Of a DNA stretch of 60,248 nucleotides, positions 10,062-17,700 are shown piece after piece. The stretch is from an uncultured Bacteroidales bacterium (GTDB lineage: Bacteria > Bacteroidota > Bacteroidia > Bacteroidales > Muribaculaceae), in the NCBI GenBank assembly GCA_902800715.1, contig CADCFN010000016.1:1-60248 (forward strand). The letters are read 5' to 3'. The position numbers and the translations under genes were made by a program. The first letter of the stretch is position 1, and the number at the start of each line of letters is the position of its first letter. The notes beneath the pieces are model-generated. The model ran no database searches. It saw only the letters and a program-made list of their open reading frames with translations, and was not told the DNA's origin.

Positions 10062-10916
10062 CTATTCGGAGTAGTCGATGAGTTCTAGGCCGTAGGGGGT
10101 GAAGAGGCGCTTGATTTCTTCGGGCTTGAGCATGTAGGGGTAGATGGGGGCGTCGATGGCTCCCTGCGCATAGCTGGCGATTTCATAGACCTGATAGACC
10201 ACATGCAGGACACTGCCCTCGATGTAGAAGTCTTTGGGCAGGGGCAGCAGTCCATTGTCGGGGATGAATAGGTCGTCCTTGCTATAGTTGTAGGTTTCCT
10301 TGATGGACTTCAAGATTGCCGTTCGCAGCAGGGTTGTGTCGGCAACCACGTCTTCAAAGGCAATTGCCTTCAAGGTCTTGAGGTCGTAGTTGACATAGTT
10401 GTGGGCATAGACGCCGTGAGCTCCACCAGCCAAGTAATAGTAAGTGTTCAGGTGATAGAGAAGCAGGCGGTCGTTCATGCTCTGCATGATGATGTCGATT
10501 TCGCTGGTCGAGAGTCGGTCCTCGCCTTCCTTGACGGCATCGGTGGGAACAAGCCGCTCGTTTTCGATTTCGGTGTAACTCGACGGATTCAGCAAGAATT
10601 CGGTGACCTTGTCCAAGCTATTGAGCTCGGCACTGTCGGTCATGGCTCTGAATAGAGCCTGCTGGAGTTCAGGGCACTCCTTGCCATTGATAATCTGAGG
10701 CCAGAATGCCGAGAAAGAGTTGTCAAAATACAACGTGTCGCCATCGTCGTCGATGTAGTAGAACATTTTCTCTGCATCGATGTTGCTGAATTGGCACAGA
10801 GTACTATCCATGTCATTGTCGCCATTACTAGACGAGACTTCGCTGTTGTGTTGACCACATGACCATAACATCATAGTAGAGATGGTCAGCACGGTGGTAA
10901 GGATAATCTTTTTCAT
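10062..10916 (-). CDS. DUF3298-domain lipoprotein, copy 2
   Basis: About 284 residues from ATG 10916 (ATG 10922 adds Met-Thr). The leader MKKIILTTVLTISTMMLWSC ends in a lipobox-like LWSC, predicting a lipoprotein. YYYLAGGAHGVYAHNY and VVYQVYEIASYAQG match its neighbour closely, so the pair arose by tandem duplication, with one copy lipidated and one soluble. A TAACTTTG box lies at 10955-10948 on the minus strand, within 40 bp of the start. Confidence 0.82.
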   Translation of the reverse strand: MKKIILTTVLTISTMMLWSCGQHNSEVSSSNGDNDMDSTLCQFSNIDAEKMFYYIDDDGDTLYFDNSFSAFWPQIINGKECPELQQALFRAMTDSAELNSLDKVTEFLLNPSSYTEIENERLVPTDAVKEGEDRLSTSEIDIIMQSMNDRLLLYHLNTYYYLAGGAHGVYAHNYVNYDLKTLKAIAFEDVVADTTLLRTAILKSIKETYNYSKDDLFIPDNGLLPLPKDFYIEGSVLHVVYQVYEIASYAQGAIDAPIYPYMLKPEEIKRLFTPYGLELIDYSE

Positions 10917-10990
10917 TGTCATGTTAGGTTAAGTAGTGTAATTTCTGCAAAGTTAGACATAATTGATGAAACTAGATGCGGATAATAGAC

Positions 10991-11144
10991 AAAAAAATCC
11001 TCGACTCACGTCGGGGATTGCTTAACTAATTAACCTTCTAATACCATTAACATAAACCTTAAACATTTGTTCTTGATGTCGAAAATTCAACTGTCTCACG
11101 ACACCTGGATTTTCCTAACCTTAAAAACTATTACCATGAAAAAC
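10991..11144 (-). ncRNA. Candidate small RNA, about 153 nt
   Basis: On the minus strand a -10 box TACTTTTG (11157-11150) precedes a stretch with no plausible ORF. The stretch ends in a clear intrinsic terminator (AATCCCCGAC, loop GTGA, GTCGAGGATT, then seven T, to 10991). Its centre (11081-11114) folds into a long hairpin: GAAAAT pairs with ATTTTC, then an internal loop, then TGTC-GTGA-GACA with a GNRA tetraloop. The promoter-to-terminator layout and size resemble the Bacteroidales-1 / 6S-like RNAs of this order. That family identity is a guess from layout. Confidence 0.6.
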
Positions 11145-11275
11145 CACTGCAAAAGTAGTGCAAATATGTTTTATAACATAATTTTTGGACATAAAGCAGC
11201 CAAGATTTAACAAAAATTTGCAGTAAGAGGCAATTCTTACTGCAAATTCACATTTATTAACAATCTAAAACCTGT

Positions 11276-11815
11276 CTATCGCTTGGATAGAGTAGCGAAG
11301 TAAATCATGTCAATTTCCTCGTAGGAGAAATCGCCGCTGATGAAATTGCCTGTCTTGAGTTTGAGGCAGTCGGACAGTCGCTGGAGCGCCTGTTCAAACA
11401 TCTGCTGGTGGTCAAATGCCAGTGGCGGCAGTTGGTTGATGGGGAACCAGCGCGCGATGCGCGCATCGTCACCGCCCTGGACGTTCTGTACGCGCGTGAG
11501 GGTGAAGTAGGCAATGGAAATGACGCGCTCACGAGGGTCGCGGTCGGGCGTAGCAAAGGCGCCCAACTGCTCGATGTTGGTCACTTGCAGTCCCGTTTCT
11601 TCGAACAGTTCCCGTCGGGCGCCGTCGGGGGCATCCTCGTCAATGTTAAGAAAACCGCCAGGGAACGCCCAGCAACCCTTGAAAGGCTCACCTCCACGCT
11701 CAATGAGCAACACGTTAAGGTGAAGTCCGTCGTAGCCAAACACGACACAGTCGGTCGTCACGGCAGGGTGGGGGTATCGGTAACAAAATTGTCCTTCCAT
11801 ATCATCAATCTTCAA
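11276..11815 (-). CDS. Nudix hydrolase
   Basis: A 179-residue cytoplasmic protein with a full Nudix box at residues 53-75 (GGFLNID-E, then ARRELFEETGL), the Mg-binding catalytic motif for hydrolysis of nucleoside diphosphate derivatives. The C-terminal part (about 130-179, ending DMIYFATLSKR) is of the kind seen in Bacteroidetes Nudix proteins near sugar or NAD metabolism; the substrate cannot be told. It is the last gene of the DUF1573-meaB operon. Its start (11815, or ATG 11800) overlaps the upstream lipoprotein gene. Confidence 0.88.
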   Translation of the reverse strand: MKIDDMEGQFCYRYPHPAVTTDCVVFGYDGLHLNVLLIERGGEPFKGCWAFPGGFLNIDEDAPDGARRELFEETGLQVTNIEQLGAFATPDRDPRERVISIAYFTLTRVQNVQGGDDARIARWFPINQLPPLAFDHQQMFEQALQRLSDCLKLKTGNFISGDFSYEEIDMIYFATLSKR

Positions 11816-12275
11816 TAAAGAACACTTGCAGTTGTTGTGAGGAGAATGAACGGTTAAGTGCTATAGCGGTAAAGGGGACCAAGGTATAGCTGGTCTTGCG
11901 TCCGCGGTTCACTTGGTACCTGAAAATGACATTGCCGGGGCTCTGTTTTACTCCAAGAGGGGTGACCATGGTCGCCTTGTTGGTTTCTGGCAGCAGAACT
12001 GCGATGACAAACTGTTCATTCCAATTAATGTCGGTGGGCCTTTCGCCCATGATGGCTGCAGGACCGAAATAGGCATCAAATTCCTGTTTGCTGTCGATGA
12101 CAAGCCGTTGCATCTTTCTGCAGTCCACATCGTTGCGCACAAAGTAGTTATTGAGCGTCACATATTGGGTGGACTTGGCGCCTTTTTGGGCTTGCCGCAA
12201 CTCCTTGGAGGTCGTACACTGGCAACACAGCATTACGATGGCAGCAAGGGTGAGGAGGATATAGAAACGCTTCAT
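11805..12275 (-). CDS. Hypothetical lipoprotein, 156 aa
   Basis: The leader MKRFYILLTLAAIVMLCCQC ends in Cys residues that could form a lipobox. The mature part is a small globular domain with DSKQEFDAYFG and a C-terminal beta-rich stretch, weakly reminiscent of PrcB-like proteins; I do not assign a function. Its ATG overlaps the TGA of meaB (12272-12275) and its end overlaps the Nudix gene, so the three are translationally coupled. Confidence 0.75.
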   Translation of the reverse strand: MKRFYILLTLAAIVMLCCQCTTSKELRQAQKGAKSTQYVTLNNYFVRNDVDCRKMQRLVIDSKQEFDAYFGPAAIMGERPTDINWNEQFVIAVLLPETNKATMVTPLGVKQSPGNVIFRYQVNRGRKTSYTLVPFTAIALNRSFSSQQLQVFFIED

Positions 12276-13426
12276 TTTGAGAGGTTTTGTTTGGTGATTT
12301 TGTCGTAATAGAAGTTGAGCACATCGCTGGCGGCGACAAACGAGGTCTGCTTGCCAGACAGTACCGTATCCTCCTTGATGGAGAGGAGGCGTTCTATTTC
12401 GGGGTCGAAATAGAAGCGCGCCAGTAATTGCTCGTTGATAGTCTCTCGCATCCAGTAGCGTTCCTGCTCATGACGTTTCTCGTCAAAGTAGCCACTGGCC
12501 TTGACGTGGGCAAAGTAGCGGTCTATCATGTCCCACACCTTGTCGATGTCCAGGTCATAGTAGCCCGAGTAGGTGATGACTTCGGGCAAGAAGCCGCTGG
12601 GGGGTAGGGGATAGAGATGGAGGGCATTACGGAACTGCGCCGCAGCCAGTTTGGCGCGCTCGATGTTGTCGCCGTCACACTTGTTGATGACGATGCCGTC
12701 GGCCATCTCCATGATGCCGCGCTTGATGCCCTGCAACTCATCGCCTGTTCCTGCAAGCTGGATGAGCAGGAAGTAGTCCACCATCGAGTGGACAGCGATT
12801 TCGCTCTGTCCTACGCCGACGGTCTCGACAAAGATGGTGTCATAGCCCGCAGCCTCGCACAGCACGATGGTCTCGCGCGTCTTGCGTGCCACGCCGCCCA
12901 ATGAGCCAGCCGAGGGGGAAGGGCGGATAAACACGTCAGGCTCGACCGCAAGACGCTCCATGCGAGTCTTGTCGCCCAGGATGGAGCCTTTGGAACGCTC
13001 GCTGCTGGGATCGATGGCTAAGACCGCCAATTTGTGGCCCTGCTTGATGACGTGCATGCCGAAGGAGTCGATTGATGTACTCTTGCCCGCTCCAGGCACG
13101 CCAGTGATGCCGATACGGCGCGAATTGCCCGTATATGGCAGGCACTTCTCAATGACTTCCTGAGCAATGATTTGGTGCTCGGCGTTACGGCTCTCGACGA
13201 GCGTCACGGCTTGACCGAGCACGGCTCGGTTGCCCTTGCGGATGCCCTCGACATACTCGGCGGGCGTGAGTTGCGGTTTGCGTTTGCGTTTCAAGTAGGG
13301 GTTCACGCTGGGCAGTTGCTCCACGCCACTATTGACTTGCAGTCCGGTGTACTGCGCATCGTTTTCGGGGTGATGCATTTCAGGGCATTCTTCGGAGTGT
13401 TGTACGATTCTGGTTTTCTTTGCCAT
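12272..13426 (-). CDS. meaB: Methylmalonyl-CoA mutase-associated GTPase MeaB
   Basis: G3E-family GTPase, 384 residues, the chaperone that loads and protects the B12-dependent methylmalonyl-CoA mutase used in the succinate-propionate route. Walker A GVPGAGKST is at 109-117. It is followed by DPSSERSKGSILGDKTRM, the VETVGVGQSE switch region and the NKCD base-recognition motif. The C-terminal dimerisation arm is present. The N-terminal extension of about 50 residues is longer than in many homologues. The mutase genes themselves are not in the window; the neighbours are DUF1573 proteins. Confidence 0.95.
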   Translation of the reverse strand: MAKKTRIVQHSEECPEMHHPENDAQYTGLQVNSGVEQLPSVNPYLKRKRKPQLTPAEYVEGIRKGNRAVLGQAVTLVESRNAEHQIIAQEVIEKCLPYTGNSRRIGITGVPGAGKSTSIDSFGMHVIKQGHKLAVLAIDPSSERSKGSILGDKTRMERLAVEPDVFIRPSPSAGSLGGVARKTRETIVLCEAAGYDTIFVETVGVGQSEIAVHSMVDYFLLIQLAGTGDELQGIKRGIMEMADGIVINKCDGDNIERAKLAAAQFRNALHLYPLPPSGFLPEVITYSGYYDLDIDKVWDMIDRYFAHVKASGYFDEKRHEQERYWMRETINEQLLARFYFDPEIERLLSIKEDTVLSGKQTSFVAASDVLNFYYDKITKQNLSK

Positions 13427-13447
13427 TATAGTGATGAGATTGTGTAT

Positions 13448-14545
13448 TTATTCGATAATACCCACGAGACGGATGGTGGTCTGTGGTTTGTTTGGGTCAT
13501 TGCACAACAGCGTCAGCGGCACGTTGATGACTTCCTCGTTGAAGGCGGACGTGTCTACCCTGACAGTGACGGTGGCTGTCTTGCCTGGCTTGAGCTGTTG
13601 CTTGTTGCACTTGATGGTGATACCCTTGTCTATAGGAACCCACAGGCGCCTGATGAAGAGTTCACTCTTGCCCTTGTTGGTGATGTGGATGGTACGGGAA
13701 ATGACGTCATTTTTCTTGGAAATGTCCAAACTGATCTGTTCGCCGCAATCCACACTCACGACGGGCGCCTTCTGGAGCTGCTTGTCGGTGAGTTGGTCAA
13801 AGCGTTCCTTCACTTGGGCCATCACCATGATATCGGCATTTCCTGCTTGTGCACTTGACGGCTGCCGCAGGGGGGCACAGGATACGGATATCGTATCGGC
13901 ATTGAAACCCCATAACGGCGCGTATTTTGAGAGATAGTGTACCGTGATGGCGACCACCTTTGCAGGGGGAACCGTGTCGGGCACCACTGCAGGTTTGAGG
14001 TGGGTCTTCTCACCTGCTACCGACACGATTAACGTGTCGGTCGAGGCATTGTAGGCACTGAGGTACAGCGTTCTGCTATCATCCTTGGCAATTTCTCCAA
14101 AGGGTATGATGTGCTGGCTGATGCGCAGTGAACCAGCCTTGAGGGGATACTGCTTGTCCAGCGTCTTGTCGCTAGGAATCACGTGGCCCGTTATTTCCAA
14201 GGTGGAACGCTTGGGAACAGTGTTGGTGAAGATAATGACCTGTTTGGAGAACTGTCCCGGACGTCCCGACGGATTATAGGAAATCTCCACGCTCGAGGTG
14301 TCGCCCGGCTGAATAGGCGCCTCAGAGTAATTGATGCCCGTGCATCCGCAGCCTGCTTGAGCCTTCACGATAAGCAAGGGCTCATTGCCAGTATTCACCA
14401 CCCGTAGTGAGCAGTGCACCTTGCCGTTTTCCTCCAAGAAGATGCCAAAGTCGTGCTCCTGCTCCAGCCAGGTCGCCTCGGGCTGTGCCACTGCTGATAG
14501 TGCTATTGCCGCTAGCAGTGATACTATGGACATAAGTCGTTTCAT
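13448..14545 (-). CDS. DUF1573-domain secreted protein, 365 aa
   Basis: The signal peptide MKRLMSIVSLLAAIALSAVA is followed by a DUF1573 domain (residues about 25-110) with the family pattern VNTGNEPLLIVKAQAGCGCTG. Further Ig-like segments follow to the end, including TIHITNKGKSELFIRRLW. It is periplasmic or surface-located with unknown role. It starts one base after the stop of the smaller DUF1573 gene, and meaB starts 21 bp behind it, so all are one operon. Confidence 0.87.
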   Translation of the reverse strand: MKRLMSIVSLLAAIALSAVAQPEATWLEQEHDFGIFLEENGKVHCSLRVVNTGNEPLLIVKAQAGCGCTGINYSEAPIQPGDTSSVEISYNPSGRPGQFSKQVIIFTNTVPKRSTLEITGHVIPSDKTLDKQYPLKAGSLRISQHIIPFGEIAKDDSRTLYLSAYNASTDTLIVSVAGEKTHLKPAVVPDTVPPAKVVAITVHYLSKYAPLWGFNADTISVSCAPLRQPSSAQAGNADIMVMAQVKERFDQLTDKQLQKAPVVSVDCGEQISLDISKKNDVISRTIHITNKGKSELFIRRLWVPIDKGITIKCNKQQLKPGKTATVTVRVDTSAFNEEVINVPLTLLCNDPNKPQTTIRLVGIIE

Positions 14546-14944
14546 TTATTTCTTAGGAATGACAGTGCCCTTGATGTTCAGCGTTACGGTGCGCTCCTTG
14601 CCGTTGGTTTTGACCTTGATGGTCTTCTTGAAAGCACCAGGACGGCCGATGGGGCTGAAAGTCACTTTAATTTTGCCTTTCTTGCCCGGCTTGATGGGCT
14701 TGGAGGGATACTCGGGGCGCGTGCAACCGCAAGATGCCACTGCATCGATGATGAGCAGCGGTTTGTTGCCTGTGTTAGTGAACTCAAAGGTGCAGCTCAC
14801 TGGGCCTTTCGCTTCCTGAATGGCGCCGAAATCATGGCTCATGGTAGCAAACGTCGCCTCGGCCTGCTTGTCTTCGGGCACGGCACTCAGTGCCACCATA
14901 CACACGGCAAAAATCGCTATGAAAAACCGTTTAGTCATTGTCAT
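14546..14944 (-). CDS. DUF1573-domain secreted protein, 132 aa
   Basis: A small single-domain DUF1573 protein. After the signal peptide (MTKRFFIAIFAVCMVALSAV) comes FEFTNTGNKPLLIIDAVASC and then GCTRPEYPSKPIKPGKKG, the hallmark of the family. It is the first gene of the operon that runs through meaB to the Nudix gene; a near-consensus promoter lies 29-59 bp upstream. ATG 14938 is an alternative start. It is a paralogue of the domain in the next gene. Confidence 0.87.
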   Translation of the reverse strand: MTMTKRFFIAIFAVCMVALSAVPEDKQAEATFATMSHDFGAIQEAKGPVSCTFEFTNTGNKPLLIIDAVASCGCTRPEYPSKPIKPGKKGKIKVTFSPIGRPGAFKKTIKVKTNGKERTVTLNIKGTVIPKK

Positions 14945-14972
14945 TGTTCTATTTGGTGTTAAGTCTAACCTG

Positions 14973-15003
14973 CAAAGTTAGGAACATTTTTTTGTGAAGC
15001 AAA
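14973..15003 (-). promoter_or_regulatory. Promoter of the DUF1573-meaB-Nudix operon
   Basis: Minus strand: TTTG (15003-15000), a 19-bp spacer, and TAACTTTG (14980-14973). This is a full match to the Bacteroidetes promoter consensus. Confidence 0.8.
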
Positions 15004-15060
15004 CTGAAAGCAGGGAATTTAATATTATTTTATAATAATGAGCTGAAAAAGCCCTCTGTA

Positions 15061-15092
15061 TTTGTAAATATCGGTTATCCTGTTTATCTTTG
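15061..15092 (+). promoter_or_regulatory. Promoter of the 15149 gene
   Basis: TTTG at 15061-15064, a 20-bp spacer and TATCTTTG at 15085-15092. The start codon follows 56 bp behind. Confidence 0.8.
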
Positions 15093-15148
15093 CAAAATAC
15101 TATTGAAACTCATAAATATCTATTATAAACCTAATAAAAACAACTATT

Positions 15149-16072
15149 ATGAAAAAATCAAGATTACTCATTGCAGTGCTGGCGATGCTGGTTGCCGCCA
15201 GCGGCTATGCCCAGGACAGTTATCGCGAGGCTGTGAAGGAATACTTGGCTGTTACTTCCCAAGAAGCTTTGAATGATTACTGGAATATGATGGATTCTGT
15301 TCTTAAGGCAGATAATACATTTTGGTTTGAGAGTGGAAATGTAGATTTGAATCAATTGACTGAACGCTATTTTAAGGAGGGGGTCATGGATTATATGACG
15401 GATTTCTTGTGCGCCAAGATAAAAGAACTCGGTGTCACAGAAGCGGGTCTAAGGGAATACATGTCGCTCATGTCCACACCAGAGGGCCAGACCTACAATG
15501 AACACATGGCGCAATGGGTCGAGGCCATCAAGCGCGATACTACAGCCTTAAATAGTCTAAGCAATCTAGACAGTCTCAAGATTATGGCTGGAGAATATCC
15601 AGACCCGATTCAGGTCAAAGCGGGAATCGATCCCGGGTATGTTGACAAATACAATAAGGTCATGGGAGCCGACATGGCCAAGTACATGCAGGATTTGTTT
15701 GATCAGTATTTCAATTTTTTCACAATGATGTTCGGGGGAATGTCCGATGAAATGTCCGATGAAATGAAGGATGCAATGTCCGATGAAATGAAGGATATGC
15801 AGAAAAGGTTTGATGGGATGAAGAATTGGATGACTGCTAACATCCCAACGATAGCGTTAAACAACGCTTATGGCATATTCACCGAGGATGACCTTGATTT
15901 TGTCGCTAAAACGCAAACCCTGGATACCCGCAAGTTAATTGGCCTCCTTCCCATGAACCCTGGTGAGATGATGTCAATGGGACAGGGTATAATGAAGAAA
16001 TATATTGAATGGATGGAGGATCATGGTGCTGTGGTGAAGGAAGAGATGAAGGATTTTCTTCAAGATTTCTAA
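15149..16072 (+). CDS. Secreted protein with DUF2059-like motif, copy 1
   Basis: A 307-residue protein with the signal peptide MKKSRLLIAVLAMLVAASGYA. It is mostly helical. Residues near 100-115 (LREYMSLMSTPEGQTYNEHM) resemble the DUF2059 pattern, in which a short helix pair ends in TPxGQ. A low-complexity stretch near 198-215 repeats MSDEMKD-type units, reflected in a short DNA tandem repeat at 15739-15800. It is a paralogue of the gene at 16612; both begin the mature part with AQDSYREA. Function unknown. Confidence 0.75.
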   Translation: MKKSRLLIAVLAMLVAASGYAQDSYREAVKEYLAVTSQEALNDYWNMMDSVLKADNTFWFESGNVDLNQLTERYFKEGVMDYMTDFLCAKIKELGVTEAGLREYMSLMSTPEGQTYNEHMAQWVEAIKRDTTALNSLSNLDSLKIMAGEYPDPIQVKAGIDPGYVDKYNKVMGADMAKYMQDLFDQYFNFFTMMFGGMSDEMSDEMKDAMSDEMKDMQKRFDGMKNWMTANIPTIALNNAYGIFTEDDLDFVAKTQTLDTRKLIGLLPMNPGEMMSMGQGIMKKYIEWMEDHGAVVKEEMKDFLQDF

Positions 16073-16138
16073 TTATTCAACCGTAAGCCTGGTGACTAGA
16101 CAGTAGTGGGGCTCATTGCCTGATTGCTGAAAAATAAT

Positions 16139-16179
16139 CATCAGCCGCTGCCAGTCGAAGACTCGGACAGCGGCTGATG
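16139..16179 (+). terminator. Terminator after the 15149 gene
   Basis: Perfect 12-bp stem CATCAGCCGCTG / CAGCGGCTGATG with a 17-base loop, followed by GCTGTTAATT. The T-run is weak, but the stem is strong. Confidence 0.7.
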
Positions 16180-16243
16180 CTGTTAATTGAGCAAGCCATT
16201 TTTGGGAAAACTGATGTGTCACCTAACTATTCACCGAATATGT

Positions 16244-16408
16244 CCCCACGCAAAGGCGCTAAGTTTTTTATAATCAATGTCATAAGTTTATCTATGGAAA
16301 TCATCTCATGGCTTTAACACATTGCATTGCTGATAGTCATCCCCAGCGGAACAATACATTATTGTTTTTTAAATCAATATCTTAGCGCCTTTGCGGATTA
16401 GCGTGGGG
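16244..16408. repeat. Inverted-repeat pair flanking a 117-bp spacer
   Basis: Left arm CCCCACGCAAAGGCGCTAAG (16244-16263). Right arm CTTAGCGCCTTTGCG-GATTA-GCGTGGGG (16381-16408). The inner 15 bases are a perfect inverted repeat, and the outer CCCCACGC pairs with GCGTGGGG across a short insertion. The AT-rich interior has no ORF. The layout suggests a small non-autonomous element or an interspersed palindromic repeat. The rest of the 540-bp gap holds no gene that I can support. Confidence 0.5.
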
Positions 16409-16611
16409 TTAGGCATCACGGTGATTTGCTGAATAGTTACTTTGTCCTCAACGGGCAAAGTGTAAAAAATTTAGACACTTTTATGTAAAAAAATTAGACA
16501 ATCGGTGTTTTTCTTCATATAAGATTTGACAAGAATACTTGAATGACTCTATTTTTGTGATAGCAACAGATTGCTGGAGGCTTTAGTTTCCCCCAAAAGA
16601 GACAATTATCA

Positions 16612-17550
16612 ATGGCAAAAACTATAAAGATTATGAAGACGCGTACAATGATTTCAAGATTGTTGATGACCCTGATGGTGGCAACGGCATCGTTCTCAGG
16701 TTTTGCCCAGGACAGTTATCGCGAAGCCCTTAAAGAGAATCTGTTGATCAACAATAACTTTGATCAACTGAAGGATGTCTTTATAAATATTAACGAAAGT
16801 CTCTTCGAGAAAAATGATAATGTGGAGCTGTTGACCGAACGCTACATCCAGGAAGCCTTAGTTGAACATTTTGTTGACGTGGTGGAACCCATCATGAAGG
16901 AACACAACGTCACAGAGGCTGATTTGAGGACTGTCAACGCATTGTTATCCACTCCCAGGGGTCAGGCTTTCTTATCGCACGATGAAGAGTGGAATGCGAA
17001 GTTTCAAAATGTCCTGCATGAACTGACGCCCTCGTTCGAAGAGGACAGTGTAGCCGAGAATGTCGAGAAAATAACCGTGAATCCCGGCATTGATGCAGCA
17101 TATGCCGCCAAATTCAATGAAATGATGGAAGCGAGTGATATCAAGCAAAAGATGCTGAGCTTTATGGATGGGCTATTTCCAAGACATAGTTTTGAAGGAT
17201 ATGAGGATTTAGATGAACCCGATGAAATCAAGGAGATGTTCAACTATATCAAGAAATGGGTTGATGATAATCTAACCACGGTGGCATTAAATAGTGCCTA
17301 TGGAATCTTGACGCCCGATGACCTTGACTTTGGAGTGAAACTGTTCTCCAGTTCGCCTCACCGCAAAATCACAGATTTGTCAGGCATGAATTTTCTTAGC
17401 CTGATGGGTAAAACTGCTGATATTATGATGAAATATATCGATTGGATGGAGTCACAGGGTGTTCAAGTGACCGAAAAAGCCAAAGGCTTGAAGAAACTCA
17501 TGAATATGGATAAGAATTGGCCAAATGAAGAGCCGATAATCAGAGATTAA
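16612..17550 (+). CDS. Secreted protein with DUF2059-like motif, copy 2
   Basis: A 312-residue paralogue of the 15149 product. ATG 16633 gives a cleaner signal peptide (MKTRTMISRLLMTLMVATAS) and may be the true start. The mature part again begins AQDSYREALKE. The matching motif is ADLRTVNALLSTPRGQAFL, and the C-terminal half shares TVALNSAYGILTPDDLDF with copy 1 (TIALNNAYGIFTEDDLDF). It lacks the MSDEMKD repeat. Each copy has its own terminator, so they are separate transcription units. Confidence 0.75.
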   Translation: MAKTIKIMKTRTMISRLLMTLMVATASFSGFAQDSYREALKENLLINNNFDQLKDVFININESLFEKNDNVELLTERYIQEALVEHFVDVVEPIMKEHNVTEADLRTVNALLSTPRGQAFLSHDEEWNAKFQNVLHELTPSFEEDSVAENVEKITVNPGIDAAYAAKFNEMMEASDIKQKMLSFMDGLFPRHSFEGYEDLDEPDEIKEMFNYIKKWVDDNLTTVALNSAYGILTPDDLDFGVKLFSSSPHRKITDLSGMNFLSLMGKTADIMMKYIDWMESQGVQVTEKAKGLKKLMNMDKNWPNEEPIIRD

Positions 17551-17569
17551 GACTGAATCACACCACTAT

Positions 17570-17610
17570 CAGCCGCCAGCATGACGATTGTGCAGGCGGC
17601 TGCGTTTTTT
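17570..17610 (+). terminator. Terminator after the 16612 gene
   Basis: CAGCCGCC and GGCGGCTG arms (17570-17577, 17595-17602) are followed by CGTTTTTT. Confidence 0.85.
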
Positions 17611-17665
17611 GCCCCTCATCAGATAATTTGTAACATAAAGTACCTGCTTGTACCGACTTTTTATG

Positions 17666-17673
17666 TAAATTTG
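17666..17673 (+). promoter_or_regulatory. -10 box of the tricorn-like protease gene
   Basis: TAAATTTG matches TAnnTTTG and lies 28 bp before the ATG at 17701. The -33 element is weak. This box rules out the longer in-frame start at 17581, which also sits inside the preceding terminator. Confidence 0.6.
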
Positions 17674-17700
17674 CGGGAAATAACCCAATATAGTACAAAC

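Noticed and set aside
11136-11210. 24-codon plus-strand ORF starting MKNHCKSS
   Set aside because: It lies opposite the 5' end and promoter of the small RNA candidate, and is better explained as their complement.
17581-17700. Upstream extension of the tricorn-like gene
   Set aside because: It starts inside the terminator of the preceding gene and upstream of the -10 box at 17666.
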